Position numbers and translations under genes: made by a program | Source of the DNA: Sinonovacula constricta | Lineage: Eukaryota > Mollusca > Bivalvia > Cardiida > Solecurtidae | Assembly (NCBI GenBank): GCA_007844125.1 | Contig: CM017562.1 | Span: forward strand, 63,905,138 to 63,969,137 | Direction of reading: 5' to 3' | DNA: 64,000 nt | Notes under the pieces: model-generated | The model's database searches: none | What the model saw: the letters and a program-made list of their open reading frames with translations, nothing else | Told to the model about the DNA's origin: nothing | Shown: positions 11,401 to 24,010 of the stretch, one piece after another | How positions within the stretch are numbered: position 1 is the first letter of the stretch | Layout: each line of letters starts with the position of its first letter

Positions 11401-12848
11401 TGCAAGCAAATGATGTACATGTTTGTTGAAAAAACACTTAAAATACATCATTAAATGAACATATACTCATATGCATCATATAATTTTTTTTTAAATCACA
11501 TCTTATGTCTTGTCTTTAAATTAATTAAGTCAAACATTGAACAGCATATATTACATGATAATAGAACATAATTTAACCTGCTTAATCATATAAGTGCAAA
11601 CATTTCAAATTACAGTAACACAAAACTATAAATAAATCTTTATCTTTCTCCTTCTCTCTATCTCTCTCTCTCTTTCTAACAATACATACATAAAATATAC
11701 AGTTAGTAACATTTGATAAACTTTTCAAACTTAATAGATTAAATAATTAGCCTCGTAATTTAATTTATCCTTTATATTAAAACTCTACTTCACACAGTTT
11801 AGTGTTTAAGTTGTCAATTAATGCATATATATAAAGGTATGAAAATAATTTATAGTGAACATTTTTTTATTTAATGCGTCTTTTGTATAATTATTACCTG
11901 CATTAGCCATGCAGTACCGGTAATTGTAATTTAACATTGAACTTATTCACATGATACAACAAGCATTATGCAAGGTTCTGACAATTATTTATGTCTACTC
12001 TAGACACACATGGAAACTCAAACCAGTGGGTACATGTACTTGCTAGGAGATAGTGGCTACCCACTAAAGCCCTATCTTATGACACCTGTACTTAATGCCC
12101 AATCCCAGGCAGAAGAACGGTACAATGCCAAGCATGCTAAGACACGGGTAGTGGTGGAAAGGGCATTCGGGGTGTTGAAATCTAGATTTAGGTAACTATT
12201 TAAAAGTAATAAAATAACTTGTTCTCAACAACAAAAAAATGAAGTTATCTTTATAAAAAAATAAACTATATTCAATTATGGTGAGTACAGTAAGATTAAG
12301 ATGACCAACAAGTGGATGTTATGAGAGGAATACTCTATACATATGTCTTAATAGAACCACTAGCTCACCAATGGAGATATGGATGTCCTTCAAAAACATT
12401 TGTCCTAAAAAGACTTATAAAAATGTTGGTTCAAACCATCCAGTTCATCAAACCATTGTATATCTCCAACAATATCAAACATGTAAATTCGTTACTTTTT
12501 TGCAATTTTGACAGTAAATTTATCCAAAAATTTATACTTCTTTCTTAATAATGATTTGATTCACAGAGGCATATCAAATGCTTTTGAGTTGGAAATCTGG
12601 AAATTAATGTTGTTGTTTTTTTCAGATGCCTACACAAGTCAGGTGGCTGTCTTCCCTTTAGCCCAGATAAGGCATGTCATGTAGTGACAGCCTGCATGAG
12701 ACTACACAACTTGTGTATTGACCAAAACATTCCTATACCAGATAACTGTGAAATGGCCAATGAAATTTGCAATACTGACATTGTGGAAGAAAACAACAAT
12801 AATCCAGGCCAAACAATAAGGAGATCATTAATAAATAGATTGCATTAA
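8488..12848 (+). CDS. HARBI1-like Harbinger transposase, six exons, 345 aa
   Basis: Predicted exons 8488-8706, 9395-9534, 10586-10780, 11318-11390, 12004-12191 and 12626-12848, all with GT-AG boundaries and matching phases, giving 345 aa, close to vertebrate HARBI1 (about 350). The HARBI1 landmarks are present in order: N-terminal 'RYRLNKATIQHLIALVD', helix-turn-helix-like 'VSDLHGISKATSARL', first Asp in 'GVLGAIDGT', second in 'LLGDSGYPL', and Glu in 'VVVERAFGVLKSRFR'. These form the DDE active site that cuts and pastes the element. Start ATG lies about 140 bp inside the left terminus. No stop or frameshift seen. Confidence 0.93.
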
Positions 12849-13464
12849 ATTGAGATAGGGTAGGATAACATTTATTTTGAGTCTACAAGTTTTCAACAAG
12901 TAACATAAGCTTAAATGAGCCTTTTCACCCAACTTTCAATTGAAAAGCAGTTTCATTTCTACCAGTTTCTCATACTTCTCGATCGAGATTATGTGACATA
13001 CGTTAAAGTGTTAACCTCCAGTCATGATGAATAAAAACCATTATGACTTGTAAAGGCGTAAATGCTCACAATTTTAATATGCGTAAAATGTTGGAGAACA
13101 TTTGCTTAATTGAGGGAGTTTATTTAAGAAAATCACTATATTATTTGAAGTCACAATCTTTCCAAGTAATTTGCCAATAGATATCCAGTTTTTTACTATC
13201 ACTATTACATTTTATTAATTAAAACATTTTGTACAAGGTTAAGCCACAACAAGGTATCTTAACAAATGGATTTGCACATATTATTGAACACATAACTTCA
13301 GAAATTCAGTAGTGCTTTGTTGTATTTGAAAAGTTAATCAATTAAAGCTATGAAAAGTCTAAAACATACAAGTATCTAAAGAAAACGATTTAGTAAATCA
13401 TTTATTGCAGGTACTTAAAATCGCAGAACCATGTCTTGACGTTTCAAATTTGTATTTGTAATGT
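12849..13464. other. spacer between convergent Harbinger genes
   Basis: AT-rich, about 0.6 kb between the transposase stop and the Myb-like gene stop. Probably the two 3' untranslated regions. Nothing else seen. Confidence 0.5.
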
Positions 13465-16400
13465 TTAAAGCTTAATCACTGGTGAAACAGAAAATACATT
13501 GTTCTCTTGTTCTGTCAAAATTTGTAATGAAATATTTAATTTCTTCAGTTCAAATAATTGTTTTTGGGCCAACAAGTTTGCTTCCTTTAAAATGTTATTT
13601 TTCTCCCTCAAAATTTCAAGATGTTCTTCTTCATACTTTACTTTCATGTCAATTTTCTTCTGCATTAATTTAATAACTTTTTCTGAGTAGTCTGTTGTTT
13701 CTGAAAGGAAATTATTATTACATCATTAGTAAATGCTGATGATTTGTAAACAGAACTATGTCATATCATGTTATATGAATTATGTGTTATCTTTATAGTC
13801 ATTTATAAATATACAAGTTCATTTAATCTTTGTAAAGATTATTCTGCATTAACCATGTTTGTAAATATTAAGTTACTATGTAAATATATGTACTATATGT
13901 AACATATGTAATATGGACATCTTATACACAAGTTTTGTCAATGGATTTTGCTGTTACACTCTTGCATATTAAATATGTGATGGCATAATGAGGCATTAAA
14001 TTGGTATATGAATCATATTAACTAATTCTAGTTGCACATATGCTTGCATGTAATGTTCAATACATGAAATGTAAAGCTTGACTGACATAGGTACAAAAAT
14101 GATTGCAAAGCAACATCTGGTGAAATGCATCATATTCAATTGTCTATTTGTGTCTGCACCCTAGCCTGTACAAATATTTTCCAATAGGTACATCTGCCTT
14201 ATAATATGCAGTTTGACAGTGATTCTACCTATTAACTTTGAAGGATGTGTCTTCACATATTCCAACTGGACTTAAATATAATGAATATAATTGTGTAAAT
14301 ATTTTTAAACACATAAGAAAACATTTAAAAATATATTTATTTATTATATTGAGAAAAAACCCCACAACAACTCCCATTATCATTGATCTAAAAACAGATC
14401 ATACATATTTCACATATCTATGCTCATAAAAAGACTAAAAAAAACTAAGAATCTCCATTGAAATTTAAATAAAACAATCTTTCTCATTACCAGATTGACT
14501 TTGTCTCTTCCTGGGTGTTCTTTTGAATGCAGATTCTGTTCCAAAAACAAACAGCAAATATATTATTGAATGGCAGCACTGTACACACTATTTTTTGAAA
14601 GATGTTTCTTTAAACAATATATAACAAATTGCAATTCAGCACTAGTCATTTTTATCTTTATAAGTGCATGAATGTCGTTAGAGAGACACAATGGAACAGC
14701 TTTACAATATTTTATCACCATTCTATGTTGGCTTAGAAGTATTTTGTTGTAAAATTTATATACATTTTCATTGTCTTACCTTTGAAGATAGATGAATTAC
14801 ATTTATCTGCCACCAAATCTGTTAGAGAACAGGTTTCTTCTGAAGTAAAACATAAAAAGATGCAAATAATATTATCTTGTTAATTAGTTAAAACCCTATA
14901 CACTATACGGACTATGTTCAAAATTTACTTATGCAAAATTGTTGATTATATTAAAGAAATTTATTTTAAACTGATTTTTATATGCATAAATTGTTTTATC
15001 TTTTTTTAAATTCATTTGTTTAATGTTACAGTAGAAGTAATCTTTGATTTTTAATGTAAATATACATACCATGACTTGTGGATGGCAAAGGGGTCTCTGA
15101 AAATAAGAACAGTGTGTATTTGTTACATGACATTATATAATGTCATATATTGTCTTTTTTATTGTCCCTTCTATTAACATTTCATTGTTGTTTGTGTTTT
15201 ATAATTTTATTAATTTGTTGTATTTGGCATAAATAATTGTATTGGAAACATTCTATTTTGCTATTATGACATCCTTTCAATTGTGCTGAATTCATAGAGA
15301 TTATATAATTTAGTTTAAAAATTACTAATATTAACTTACCATCTTCAGGTTCTTTTTCGTGTCCTTGCATCTCTGCAGCACAAGTGTCTAACCATTAAAA
15401 AAGTTAAAAAAACAAAAAAATAAAAACATTGTTTAGACAAATTATACAAACAGAAACACATAAAAGTGAATTTATATAATGATGTTTTTGATTGTTATTT
15501 TTATACAAACTTAACATAGTACAAATGTTATTAGTTTAAGAGTCCTACAATAAAGAGATTTAACAATTATTTATGTTGTTATTGTTACATTGCACAGACA
15601 ATTATGGTCATATTGTCTGTGCAAATTATTGTCTTGGTCACATGGAAGGTCAGCTGGAAGATCCCCCAAAATGCAAGTTCCAGTATGAGACTGATGGGTT
15701 GCAATTTGACATTGGTCGACCCACACAATTATTTAACATCGGTTTTAAATTTTATTTCAGATTATTTAGTACAGACATTTACATTATATTGTAAATCATC
15801 TTGATGACATTTTTAAATTTTACCAAATTTGGCATGTACATAGCTTTCTAATTAAAAGGATGCTGGTGCACAATTAAAAACTCCATGCAAATAATACCCC
15901 TTACAAACATACCTTTGCAATGCAGAACAGACTAGTTTTCATAGTCAGAATTTCATTTTTAAAAACACAATATATTAAATAAACTCATCATCAGTGCTTT
16001 TACTGAAGTAAATTGATGCAGTTTGTTTCTGAAATTAATCTGGTCATCAGTCATTTAACAGAGTTTAATTGGCAATATAATTTAATGTATAAAGTAATTT
16101 TCAAATGCCCCTTATTTACTTCAATAAAAAATATATTAGCACTGACCAAGTAGATGTATTTAAAATTGAAAACCAACCAAAAAACAGGTCCCCATCTGGT
16201 ATGATGCCATCAATTGCTGGCCCTGGGATGCACGTCAGTATCTGTATTGATAACACTGTTATTGATGATTAAGGAAAATCAAAAGTCAAATAAAGAATGT
16301 TGTAAATTTAACTATAGATATACAGAATATAAAAAGTAATTTTTACGTATAATCACAACAACAGAAAATTATGGAAAATACAACAACTATATCTTCTATA

Positions 16401-17436
16401 TGATGTTTATAGTAAGTAACTGACCTTCTCTTCATAATCCCTAAAATGACCAGCAGGAGGCCCTCCGCCTGTCAGTCGGGCATGGGATTTCATTTGAATG
16501 GCCTTCCTCTTTGTAGCACACTGTTAACAATTCATTTTTTATTTAAAATTTGACAGTACATCATTTTAAATGTTTCGCATCGTTCAAGTACTCATTACAC
16601 ATAAACATCAACAAATAATCCTGCTTCATACTGTTTTTTTTTAGTTACATTTCAAATTTTAATTTTAAATCAACAACTATTATCATTGAACTTGATCCTA
16701 AAAATGTTTTTTCCCTCAACGCATTAATGGTATTTTCATAGATCTTATTCATAGAATTGAGGATGAAACTTGCCTTAAGGTCAGACCATTTTTTCTTGGC
16801 CTCCTGCCATGTCCTTACAACCAAACTGATGCTGCTAATTCTGAAATCATTTAAAATTAAACAATAACTTGATCTTACTAAATTGTTTTACACTATAAAT
16901 TAAACACATTAAAACAGGGATTACATTATGAAAGTAAAGTCACTAAAATAATATTTCATATTTAAAAACTTCAGCTATTTAATAGTCAGTGTGGTTATAG
17001 TAGATCTCAGTGTATTTATCCATCAAGTAACTCCATTAAAAATAGTTTAAGTAACCCTCACCATAAATGAATAGTTTTAATTCCATCTTCATATATATTA
17101 TGTGTAGTTCATAAATAACACTTTAAGCCACAGTATCCATACAAACTGTACTCACCGTAACTGAATATAGACTGTTATTTTGATAAAGATATTTTTTTCA
17201 TGATTTTTTTTATAAAATTTCTTCATCTCAGTAGTAATATAAATACTCATAAAAAATTAGAATACGTAAGAAATCAGATAGCTCTGTACTTACTGGTTGG
17301 CACAATCTCGCCAAAAGGCATTCCTGTCCCCTGCACGGCCTGCAGAAGAAAGTGCAACTGGAGCGGCAGATACTAATTCAATAAGCATATTTGTTTCCAA
17401 CTCACTCCAGTTGCTCTTTCTTTTTTTTTCTTCCAT
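13465..17436 (-). CDS. Harbinger Myb/SANT-like accessory protein, nine exons, 261 aa
   Basis: Predicted exons (minus strand): 17436-17294, 16840-16774, 16520-16425, 16241-16178, 15387-15340, 15096-15070, 14839-14780, 14535-14491, 13700-13465. Phases match throughout. The first three exons encode a Myb/SANT-like trihelix module ('WSELETNMLIELV', 'WQEAKKKWSDLK') followed by 'LTGGGPPAGHF', typical of Harbinger second proteins that bind the termini and help the transposase enter the nucleus. The C-terminus is a Lys/Glu/Leu-rich coiled coil (last exon). The second intron appears to use a GC-AG boundary (AAG|GCAAGT) and several exons are only 27-64 nt. Confidence 0.85.
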
Positions 17437-19892
17437 TTTTCCCCTCTCTCTAACTTCGTAAATCTTATTGCTAAATACAGTAAATGTCGTCTGTCAAAAT
17501 CTGACAGCTTTTCGCGGAATTTCTTCTTTTTGAAGAGTACTCGTTTCACTTCCGGTGTCCGTGACTTGCGATTGCAAACGTACGAAAAGTGACGAACTTA
17601 CGCAATTTTAGTAAGACGGACTTACGTTCAATCGTATCTTGTAAACGTAACTTACGTTCATGCGTAAGTTAAGAAATGTTAGTAAGACGGGCCCTATATG
17701 CGTAGCTTTCTATTGCATTGAGTAGATACCTTTTATCATCAAATGCGGAAAGCCCAGTATTTCTTACATATTTACCGAACAGGCAGTGATCATAGCTACG
17801 TATTAAATTCGTGCCTGACAACATCTGACTCTCTCAAAATAATACATCTTTGTAATGTTTAATATCATGTTTCACTGTCGTTTTTGCTACACCCTTCAAA
17901 CGTTTTTCGACGGAACCGTCTTCGCAAATAAAGCAGTACATTTTTGATCTTAATCCAACAAACTGCGAAATAGGAATAGCATTTGTTTCATCTTTCATTT
18001 TACCGAGCACTTTTTTTATTGATATCACTATGTAAAGGATGATGTTTCGGATAATCAGATAGATCGTACGCGCTTTGATCGCTCTGCATGTCACGATATA
18101 TATCTTCAGCCTCACAATAGAACAATAACGAATCAGTATCTGTCATTTGAAGTTGAGCACGGTTTCCGTATTTCCTTTTAATCTTGTTATACCAAAAATC
18201 ATACATGATAACTTTGCTAAGATCCAGAATGCAAAATCCGCAGTAACTCGGTTTACATAACAATACCTTACATTTCAATAATTCTATCGCCACGAGGTCT
18301 TCATTGAATATTGTAGCGTTTTTGTATGTAGGTTTTGCAGTTAATTTTATCAGTCTATCTGCACTGTGAATAAGTTCAATCTGTTTATGTTCGCGCACAT
18401 TTTCCATCGTCTTTCCAAAGACTGAAACATTCATGAGCTTATAGAAGATTTTCTGGAAATCTGACTTAGATTTCTTTCGCATTTCCGCATTGAATTCTAT
18501 GTATGACTTCATCCATGGCTTTTGTCGAAACCGAAGTACTCTATGCACATTTTTCAAGCGCATACCTAAGCGAATGTATAACTGCAGATTTCTATAATGG
18601 AGTATATAGTTATCTTTGTCTTCTAACGTTGTGAATAACTTTTCTACAACGGCTCTCGATGGAAGTGGTTCATTTGTTGTCTTTCCGTGCAGTTTGCGCA
18701 GCAAGTGTTGATTCCTTCCCTTTTTATAGAGGAATAAAATGCCTCTTTTTCGGGAATATAAAAGACATCAGATTTGTCAAAACAATCCATGTACTGATAA
18801 GGATAAACACCCTTTCGTAAAAGCAATTTAATTTTATCCGAATCTGAAAACTCGGATGCTACATGCGGAAAGGCTTCAATTCCATCCTTGTTTAAATCAC
18901 TGACTAAGGACTCTAAACTAGATGGTAAGAATCCCAGACTGTCGAGAAAGCGCAGATCACCGAGCGAAAAACTTACATAAGTTTCAGTATTCTGCGCGAT
19001 GCAATTTAGTTTTTCGTTCTTAAACATGCCAATGGCTTGACAAAGAATATTCCCATCAAATCTTTTCAAATTGTGAAAGAAAACGCAAATGTGCTTTGTT
19101 TGTTTACACAATAAATAACAAGTATTGTGTGCTAGCCCTATGAATTTCCCGGTGATGTGGTTGTGATGCCTAACCAGGTTTGGCTTATCGCATAAACCAA
19201 AGTCATTATTACAAATACAACATGCAGTCGCTGTATCAATGATGCGCTGCTCCTTCTCGCCAATATCCATCGGCTTGACGTTGCTCATGATTTCACGAAT
19301 CCATTTCTGTTCCTCTAATAGACATTCAATCAACTTTCGAGCAGCGTCAGGGCCTCTATAAATCACTGTTGGTTTGGTAAAATGTGCATCTTCGCACACC
19401 ACCTTATATCCAAATCCACAAACTTCGAGCAGCGTAGTTTTTTCTGTATGTTGATACTGTGGATTGGGTGCACATCTAGACAATCGAACATTGATAGTTT
19501 TAAAGTCAGCATATATTACAAAGCTAACAGGTAGTGTTCTTTGATAATCTTGAAACTTAAGAATGTTTTCACCCGGTTGTGGCAATATCGCCATCTGGGG
19601 ATGTGCTCTTCAAGCAAGCGTTCTTTAGAATAGCCATGCAAGCAATAACAACAATAATGTAATTGTTGGTTATATTTCTTCGTTCTGGAAAGGAACCGAT
19701 TCAGATCAGTGATTAAACAAAAGTGTGTAATATTACTACATTTCACCCACAACAAGTTGACATGATGCGTTCCCTTTGTTTTCTTCGTAATTCTTAAGGG
19801 AGGATATTATTATCTTCATATGTAAACACGTTTACAGAAATGGTAGGATTCAACGTTTCAAATGTACCTATTTGCGACAGGACAACTGGATA

Positions 19893-22800
19893 AAACTGAA
19901 ACTGAAACTGTTTTATTTGCTTAAACGCCTATTTCTACATATAATACATATTCAATGGCGTTGTACAATAGTATATCAGAACATTAAAAATAATAAATAA
20001 ATGTAGTTTAAGAATGATAAAACAATTAACTCTAAATCTAAAACATGTTATCAAAAGTAAAAGAAAGTAATGTTATTTAAAATAATTAAAAATATGGCTA
20101 TATTATTAAAGGACATGATAAAAGACATGAAAATGTTACTTGGATAATAAAGAAATTGTAAAATTAGATATTCATTACAGAATTAATGCGCAGAAAAACA
20201 TTGTCTCTTAGTTCACTGCTTAGTGTTTCTACACTTTACTGACTTTGACTAGAAAAGATTAAAATAGTCTCTGAAGAAATGAGTCTTCAAGTGTTTCTTG
20301 AAACTATCAACTGATGAGCATTGTCTGATATTTAATGGAAGATCATTCCAGAGTTTTGGGCCGATTGTACTGAAACTTCTGTCGCTGAATGTTTTACACT
20401 TATTAAAAGGCACTTCATAACTGTCAACCGAAAATGAGGATGATCTCAGAGAACGTTTTTGAACTTTAGGTGTAAGCAGGTCATTCAAATACGTTGGTGC
20501 ATTTCCAACGCGACAGTTGTACATGTATACAAGAATCTTGAATTGTATTCTGGCCTTGATGGGCAGCCAGTGTAGATCGTATAGTGCCTGCTTAGAACTG
20601 TCACTTTTCCTACAATTCAATACTAGTTTGGCACACATGTTTTGAATTCGCTGTAGTTTTGCAATATCACAGTTTGAAATACCGTACAAAATCACGTTGC
20701 AATAGTCTAAGTGAGAAATAACGAGTGAGAGTACAAGAGTTTCTGTTGCATCTTGTGTAAGGAATTTGCGAATATTTTTTATGCGAAAAAAGCTCAACAT
20801 AGCTGTTCGACACTTTATCTTGATGTGATGTTTGAAAGTCAGATTTTCGTCCAAAAATGCCCCTAAATATCTGATTGTATTTTGTCGTTTGATCTTATCA
20901 CCACAAATATTAATTTCTTCTTTAGACAGTTTACGCAACTGAGGAGCACTTCCGAAAATTATGTGTTCAGTTTTTGAAGAATTCATTTTCAATTTATTAC
21001 TGTTCATCCAATCATTTGCTTGTGTTGCGAACTCTTCTAGTTCCGCAATGGATTCGGCCTCGAGAGCGGGTGTAGGTTTGAAACATTTGCTGGCAGTATG
21101 ATCGTCGGCGAAGCCGTACACGGAGATGGTAGGCGGAACAATGTCAAATATGGTCCCTGCATACGCGAGGTAGAGCCACGGCCCTAAACAGCTTCCTTGG
21201 GGGACACTGCACGTAAGATCGCGTGCTGACGACATTATATTGTTCACACTTACGCGACAACTCCTGGGTCGCAGGTACGAGTCTAACCAGTCGAGTACTA
21301 CTCCACAGATACCATACTGACGATTTAGAACGCCGAGAAGAATGTCATGATCGACGGTATCAAAAGCTGCACTTAAGTCCAATGCTATTAATGCAGTTAC
21401 TTCTTGATTTTCCATGGCAGCAAGAATGTCATTTACAAGACGAAGTAACGCTGATTCACACGAATGATGTTGTCGGTACGCTGATTGGTTCTTTGGAAGG
21501 AGATTGTGTTCATTTGCATGTTTGTTAAGGTAGAATAATGCTGCCTTTTCAATTAATTTCGACAGAAATGGTAGGTTGCTCACTGGTCTGTAGTTAGAAA
21601 AAATGAGTTCGAGTCCAAGTTTTTTCAACAGAGGTCTAACTATTGCCTGTTTCCAATTTGGTGGAAAGACACCTTGTGACAACGAAAGATTCACTAATGT
21701 GGTAATGATGGGAAGCAGTTCAGTCACAAATGACTTCAACACTTTCGTCGGCAAAACGTCAATTTCGCATGATTTTGTTTGCATGGAATTAATCATTTTT
21801 TTCACATCATTTTCACTTAAGGTTCCAAATTCCTCGAATTTTGGTACATCTTTCGGCAATGGTTCATAGTTCTTATGATGTTTTAGGTTGTCTCGTATTT
21901 TCTCAATTTTGTTCATGAAAAAATCTGCGAATTTATCAGCTAAACTGTTTTCGTTGTCGACGGTCGGCATTGGATTTTCGGACTTTCCGCCGGTGAGATC
22001 TGTCACGAAGTTGTAGAGTTTCTTGGAATCTCCCTTGAATGCGAGCACTTTCTGACTAAGTTTGCGTTTCTTTTCAAGATTTAGTTCATAATTGTATTTA
22101 TTCATTGCATTTTTGAAGATTTCATAATCATTTGGATTTTTGTGTTTTCTCCACATGCGCTCAGCTTTGCGTAGAATACTCTTTGAGTGTTTTATACTCC
22201 CAGTAAACCATGGCTTCGGATTTCGACAAATAACTGTTTTTTCAATTTCAGGTGCATGTTTATCGACGATAACCTTCATTTCGGATTCGAAAAGTTCCAC
22301 ATATTCAGTAACTGATTCACTTTCAATTTTTATATTGGTAATATCACTGGCAAATTCTGAGCGATCAATATCTTTAAAGTTTCTGTATATGATGGATTTG
22401 CTGATAATGTTCTCTTTTTTCACTTTTGTGATGACTTTCACTACACGGTGATCTGAAAGAAATGGACCAGGTTCACATGAGACTAGCTCAACACCATTTG
22501 CGACCTCTGTGATCACAAGATCGAGACTTTGACCGAACACTTGCGTGGGGAAATGTACATGTTGTTCTAATCCCATAGCACACAAACAGTTATTAAATTC
22601 TGAAATAGCACCGGTGTCATCGTGTATATGAAGATTGAAATCCCCCATTGTCAAGAGGTTTTGATATTTTGAAACAATGTCTTCCATAAATTCAAAGAAG
22701 TCTTTAACAAATTGCAGAGGTGTAGCCAATGATGGGGGTCTATAAATTCCTACACAATTTATGGTAATGTTTTTGAATACCAATTGCCATATTCCGTACT

Positions 22801-24010
22801 CGAAAGTTTGGGTCGCGCCGGATTCTTTTTTCCGCATATTGATGGTTCTTTTACAAGTCAAAGCAATACCGCCGCCAACACGATTTTTACGATTTGCAAC
22901 ACTGAGTTTATAACCATTTTGGTTTAAATCTGATGTTTCAAAGTGAGATTGTTTGTCATCTGAATACCACGTTTCCGTCAAAAGCGCAAAATCAATATTT
23001 TCCTCACGAAGCAATTGTCCGACTAGTACATCTTTGTTGACTACTGAATGGCAATTTAATGTTAAACATGTCACATTTTCTCTGAAATTACTTAGGTCAT
23101 TTTGTCGTTTTGGGTATACTAGGTTTGAGATATTCACACCAAGTTGTTTCATTTGTGGTGTATTACTTTTGGATGTTTTGGTTCCAGATCTACAACCTCT
23201 AAAGTTCAAAATACCCATACCTTTTAATCTTGCCAATAATTGCTGATCAGGTAAAATCCATTGTCTGGGCATTGATCTATATTTCAATAGTTCACTTGCA
23301 CTGTATATTTTGATATTGCCCCCAGGATAATCCATTGTGTAAACTGAGAAGGTGTTCACTAGATTATGATGAAATCTTTTGTTAAAATCCAATTGTTTTA
23401 GACACAAGTACTCCACAAATGCAATTAGTAATCCAAATACAAATGCCCGATTCATAATGCTCACCTATCTTTTTAGTGCCAGAACAAAAATGAAGTCAAT
23501 GCATAGTCTAGAAACCACTTAAAATCTAGTTTTTATAAGAGACTCAATTTAGCAGACTTTCACACTTAGCGCTCAACACAGCCTATTACCGACACAAATA
23601 AAAGTTTAAAAAGTCACGCAGTTTAAAAAAAAGTCAAGTTTTAAAATTACGAATAGATAAAATAATCGCTTTGCAAATAAATTGTATAAAAGAAATAAAA
23701 GTTTACCAAAGTCAAAATGGTAGCCAACACTGGATTCATGCGCTGACCCTTTTATGTTTGAGATAGTCCAAACAGCATGCGCTGATATTTTCTTGTTTAT
23801 ATGGTCAGAATTTTTTTTCAAGTCGAACTAAAATTGTTAACTGCCGAGAAACTACTTAACTACTTATTTTGAAATTAAACCACAATCTTGCACACACATT
23901 CACACACACCTATGTCAATTCCTAACTAAAACAGAGCAATATATAACATACAAAGAAATATAATTTGTGAGAGCATATAAATGTGCAGCCAACACTTGGC
24001 GCATACGCTG
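19893..24010 (-). mobile_element. CR1/L2-like non-LTR retrotransposon
   Basis: About 4.1 kb inserted in the Polinton-A polymerase gene. Polymerase coding sequence resumes directly at 24011 and 19892, with ATA on both sides as the only candidate target duplication. The 3' end (19893-19912 on the plus strand, read as complement) is a short TTTCAG repeat rather than poly(A), as in CR1/L2-group elements. One long ORF fills most of it. The first about 270 bp contain two related segments ('CAGCGTATGCGCC' and 'CAGCGCATGAATCC'), suggesting a duplicated 5' UTR unit. Confidence 0.9.
20249..23464 (-). CDS. LINE polyprotein: AP endonuclease plus reverse transcriptase, 1071 aa
   Basis: Uninterrupted ORF. 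After about 130 residues without a known domain comes an apurinic-like endonuclease: 'LTLNCHS' (about 134), 'LLTETW' (about 161), 'GDFN' (274) and 'SDHR' (337). The reverse transcriptase shows 'NYRPVSNLP' (624), 'ALDLSAAFDTVDH' (694), 'SVPQGSCLGP' (753) and the catalytic 'FADD' (785). The C-terminal 'LWNDLPLNIRQC' block is usual for CR1/L2/Nimb-type elements. The endonuclease nicks target DNA and the RT copies the RNA in place. The open frame suggests recent insertion. A separate ORF1 was not seen. Confidence 0.95.
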   Translation of the reverse strand: MSIMNRAFVFGLLIAFVEYLCLKQLDFNKRFHHNLVNTFSVYTMDYPGGNIKIYSASELLKYRSMPRQWILPDQQLLARLKGMGILNFRGCRSGTKTSKSNTPQMKQLGVNISNLVYPKRQNDLSNFRENVTCLTLNCHSVVNKDVLVGQLLREENIDFALLTETWYSDDKQSHFETSDLNQNGYKLSVANRKNRVGGGIALTCKRTINMRKKESGATQTFEYGIWQLVFKNITINCVGIYRPPSLATPLQFVKDFFEFMEDIVSKYQNLLTMGDFNLHIHDDTGAISEFNNCLCAMGLEQHVHFPTQVFGQSLDLVITEVANGVELVSCEPGPFLSDHRVVKVITKVKKENIISKSIIYRNFKDIDRSEFASDITNIKIESESVTEYVELFESEMKVIVDKHAPEIEKTVICRNPKPWFTGSIKHSKSILRKAERMWRKHKNPNDYEIFKNAMNKYNYELNLEKKRKLSQKVLAFKGDSKKLYNFVTDLTGGKSENPMPTVDNENSLADKFADFFMNKIEKIRDNLKHHKNYEPLPKDVPKFEEFGTLSENDVKKMINSMQTKSCEIDVLPTKVLKSFVTELLPIITTLVNLSLSQGVFPPNWKQAIVRPLLKKLGLELIFSNYRPVSNLPFLSKLIEKAALFYLNKHANEHNLLPKNQSAYRQHHSCESALLRLVNDILAAMENQEVTALIALDLSAAFDTVDHDILLGVLNRQYGICGVVLDWLDSYLRPRSCRVSVNNIMSSARDLTCSVPQGSCLGPWLYLAYAGTIFDIVPPTISVYGFADDHTASKCFKPTPALEAESIAELEEFATQANDWMNSNKLKMNSSKTEHIIFGSAPQLRKLSKEEINICGDKIKRQNTIRYLGAFLDENLTFKHHIKIKCRTAMLSFFRIKNIRKFLTQDATETLVLSLVISHLDYCNVILYGISNCDIAKLQRIQNMCAKLVLNCRKSDSSKQALYDLHWLPIKARIQFKILVYMYNCRVGNAPTYLNDLLTPKVQKRSLRSSSFSVDSYEVPFNKCKTFSDRSFSTIGPKLWNDLPLNIRQCSSVDSFKKHLKTHFFRDYFNLF

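Larger units (their letters stand above)
8329..17694. mobile_element. autonomous PIF/Harbinger transposon, apparently intact
   Basis: A 9366-bp element with perfect 17-bp terminal inverted repeats (GGGCCCGTCTTACTAAC at 8329-8345, complement at 17678-17694) and a 3-bp duplication TAT (8326-8328 and 17695-17697). It carries the two genes expected of autonomous Harbingers, a HARBI1-like DDE transposase (plus) and a Myb/SANT-like DNA-binding protein (minus), arranged convergently. All predicted exons join in phase without stops. It sits inside Polinton-A's polymerase gene. Confidence 0.95.
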
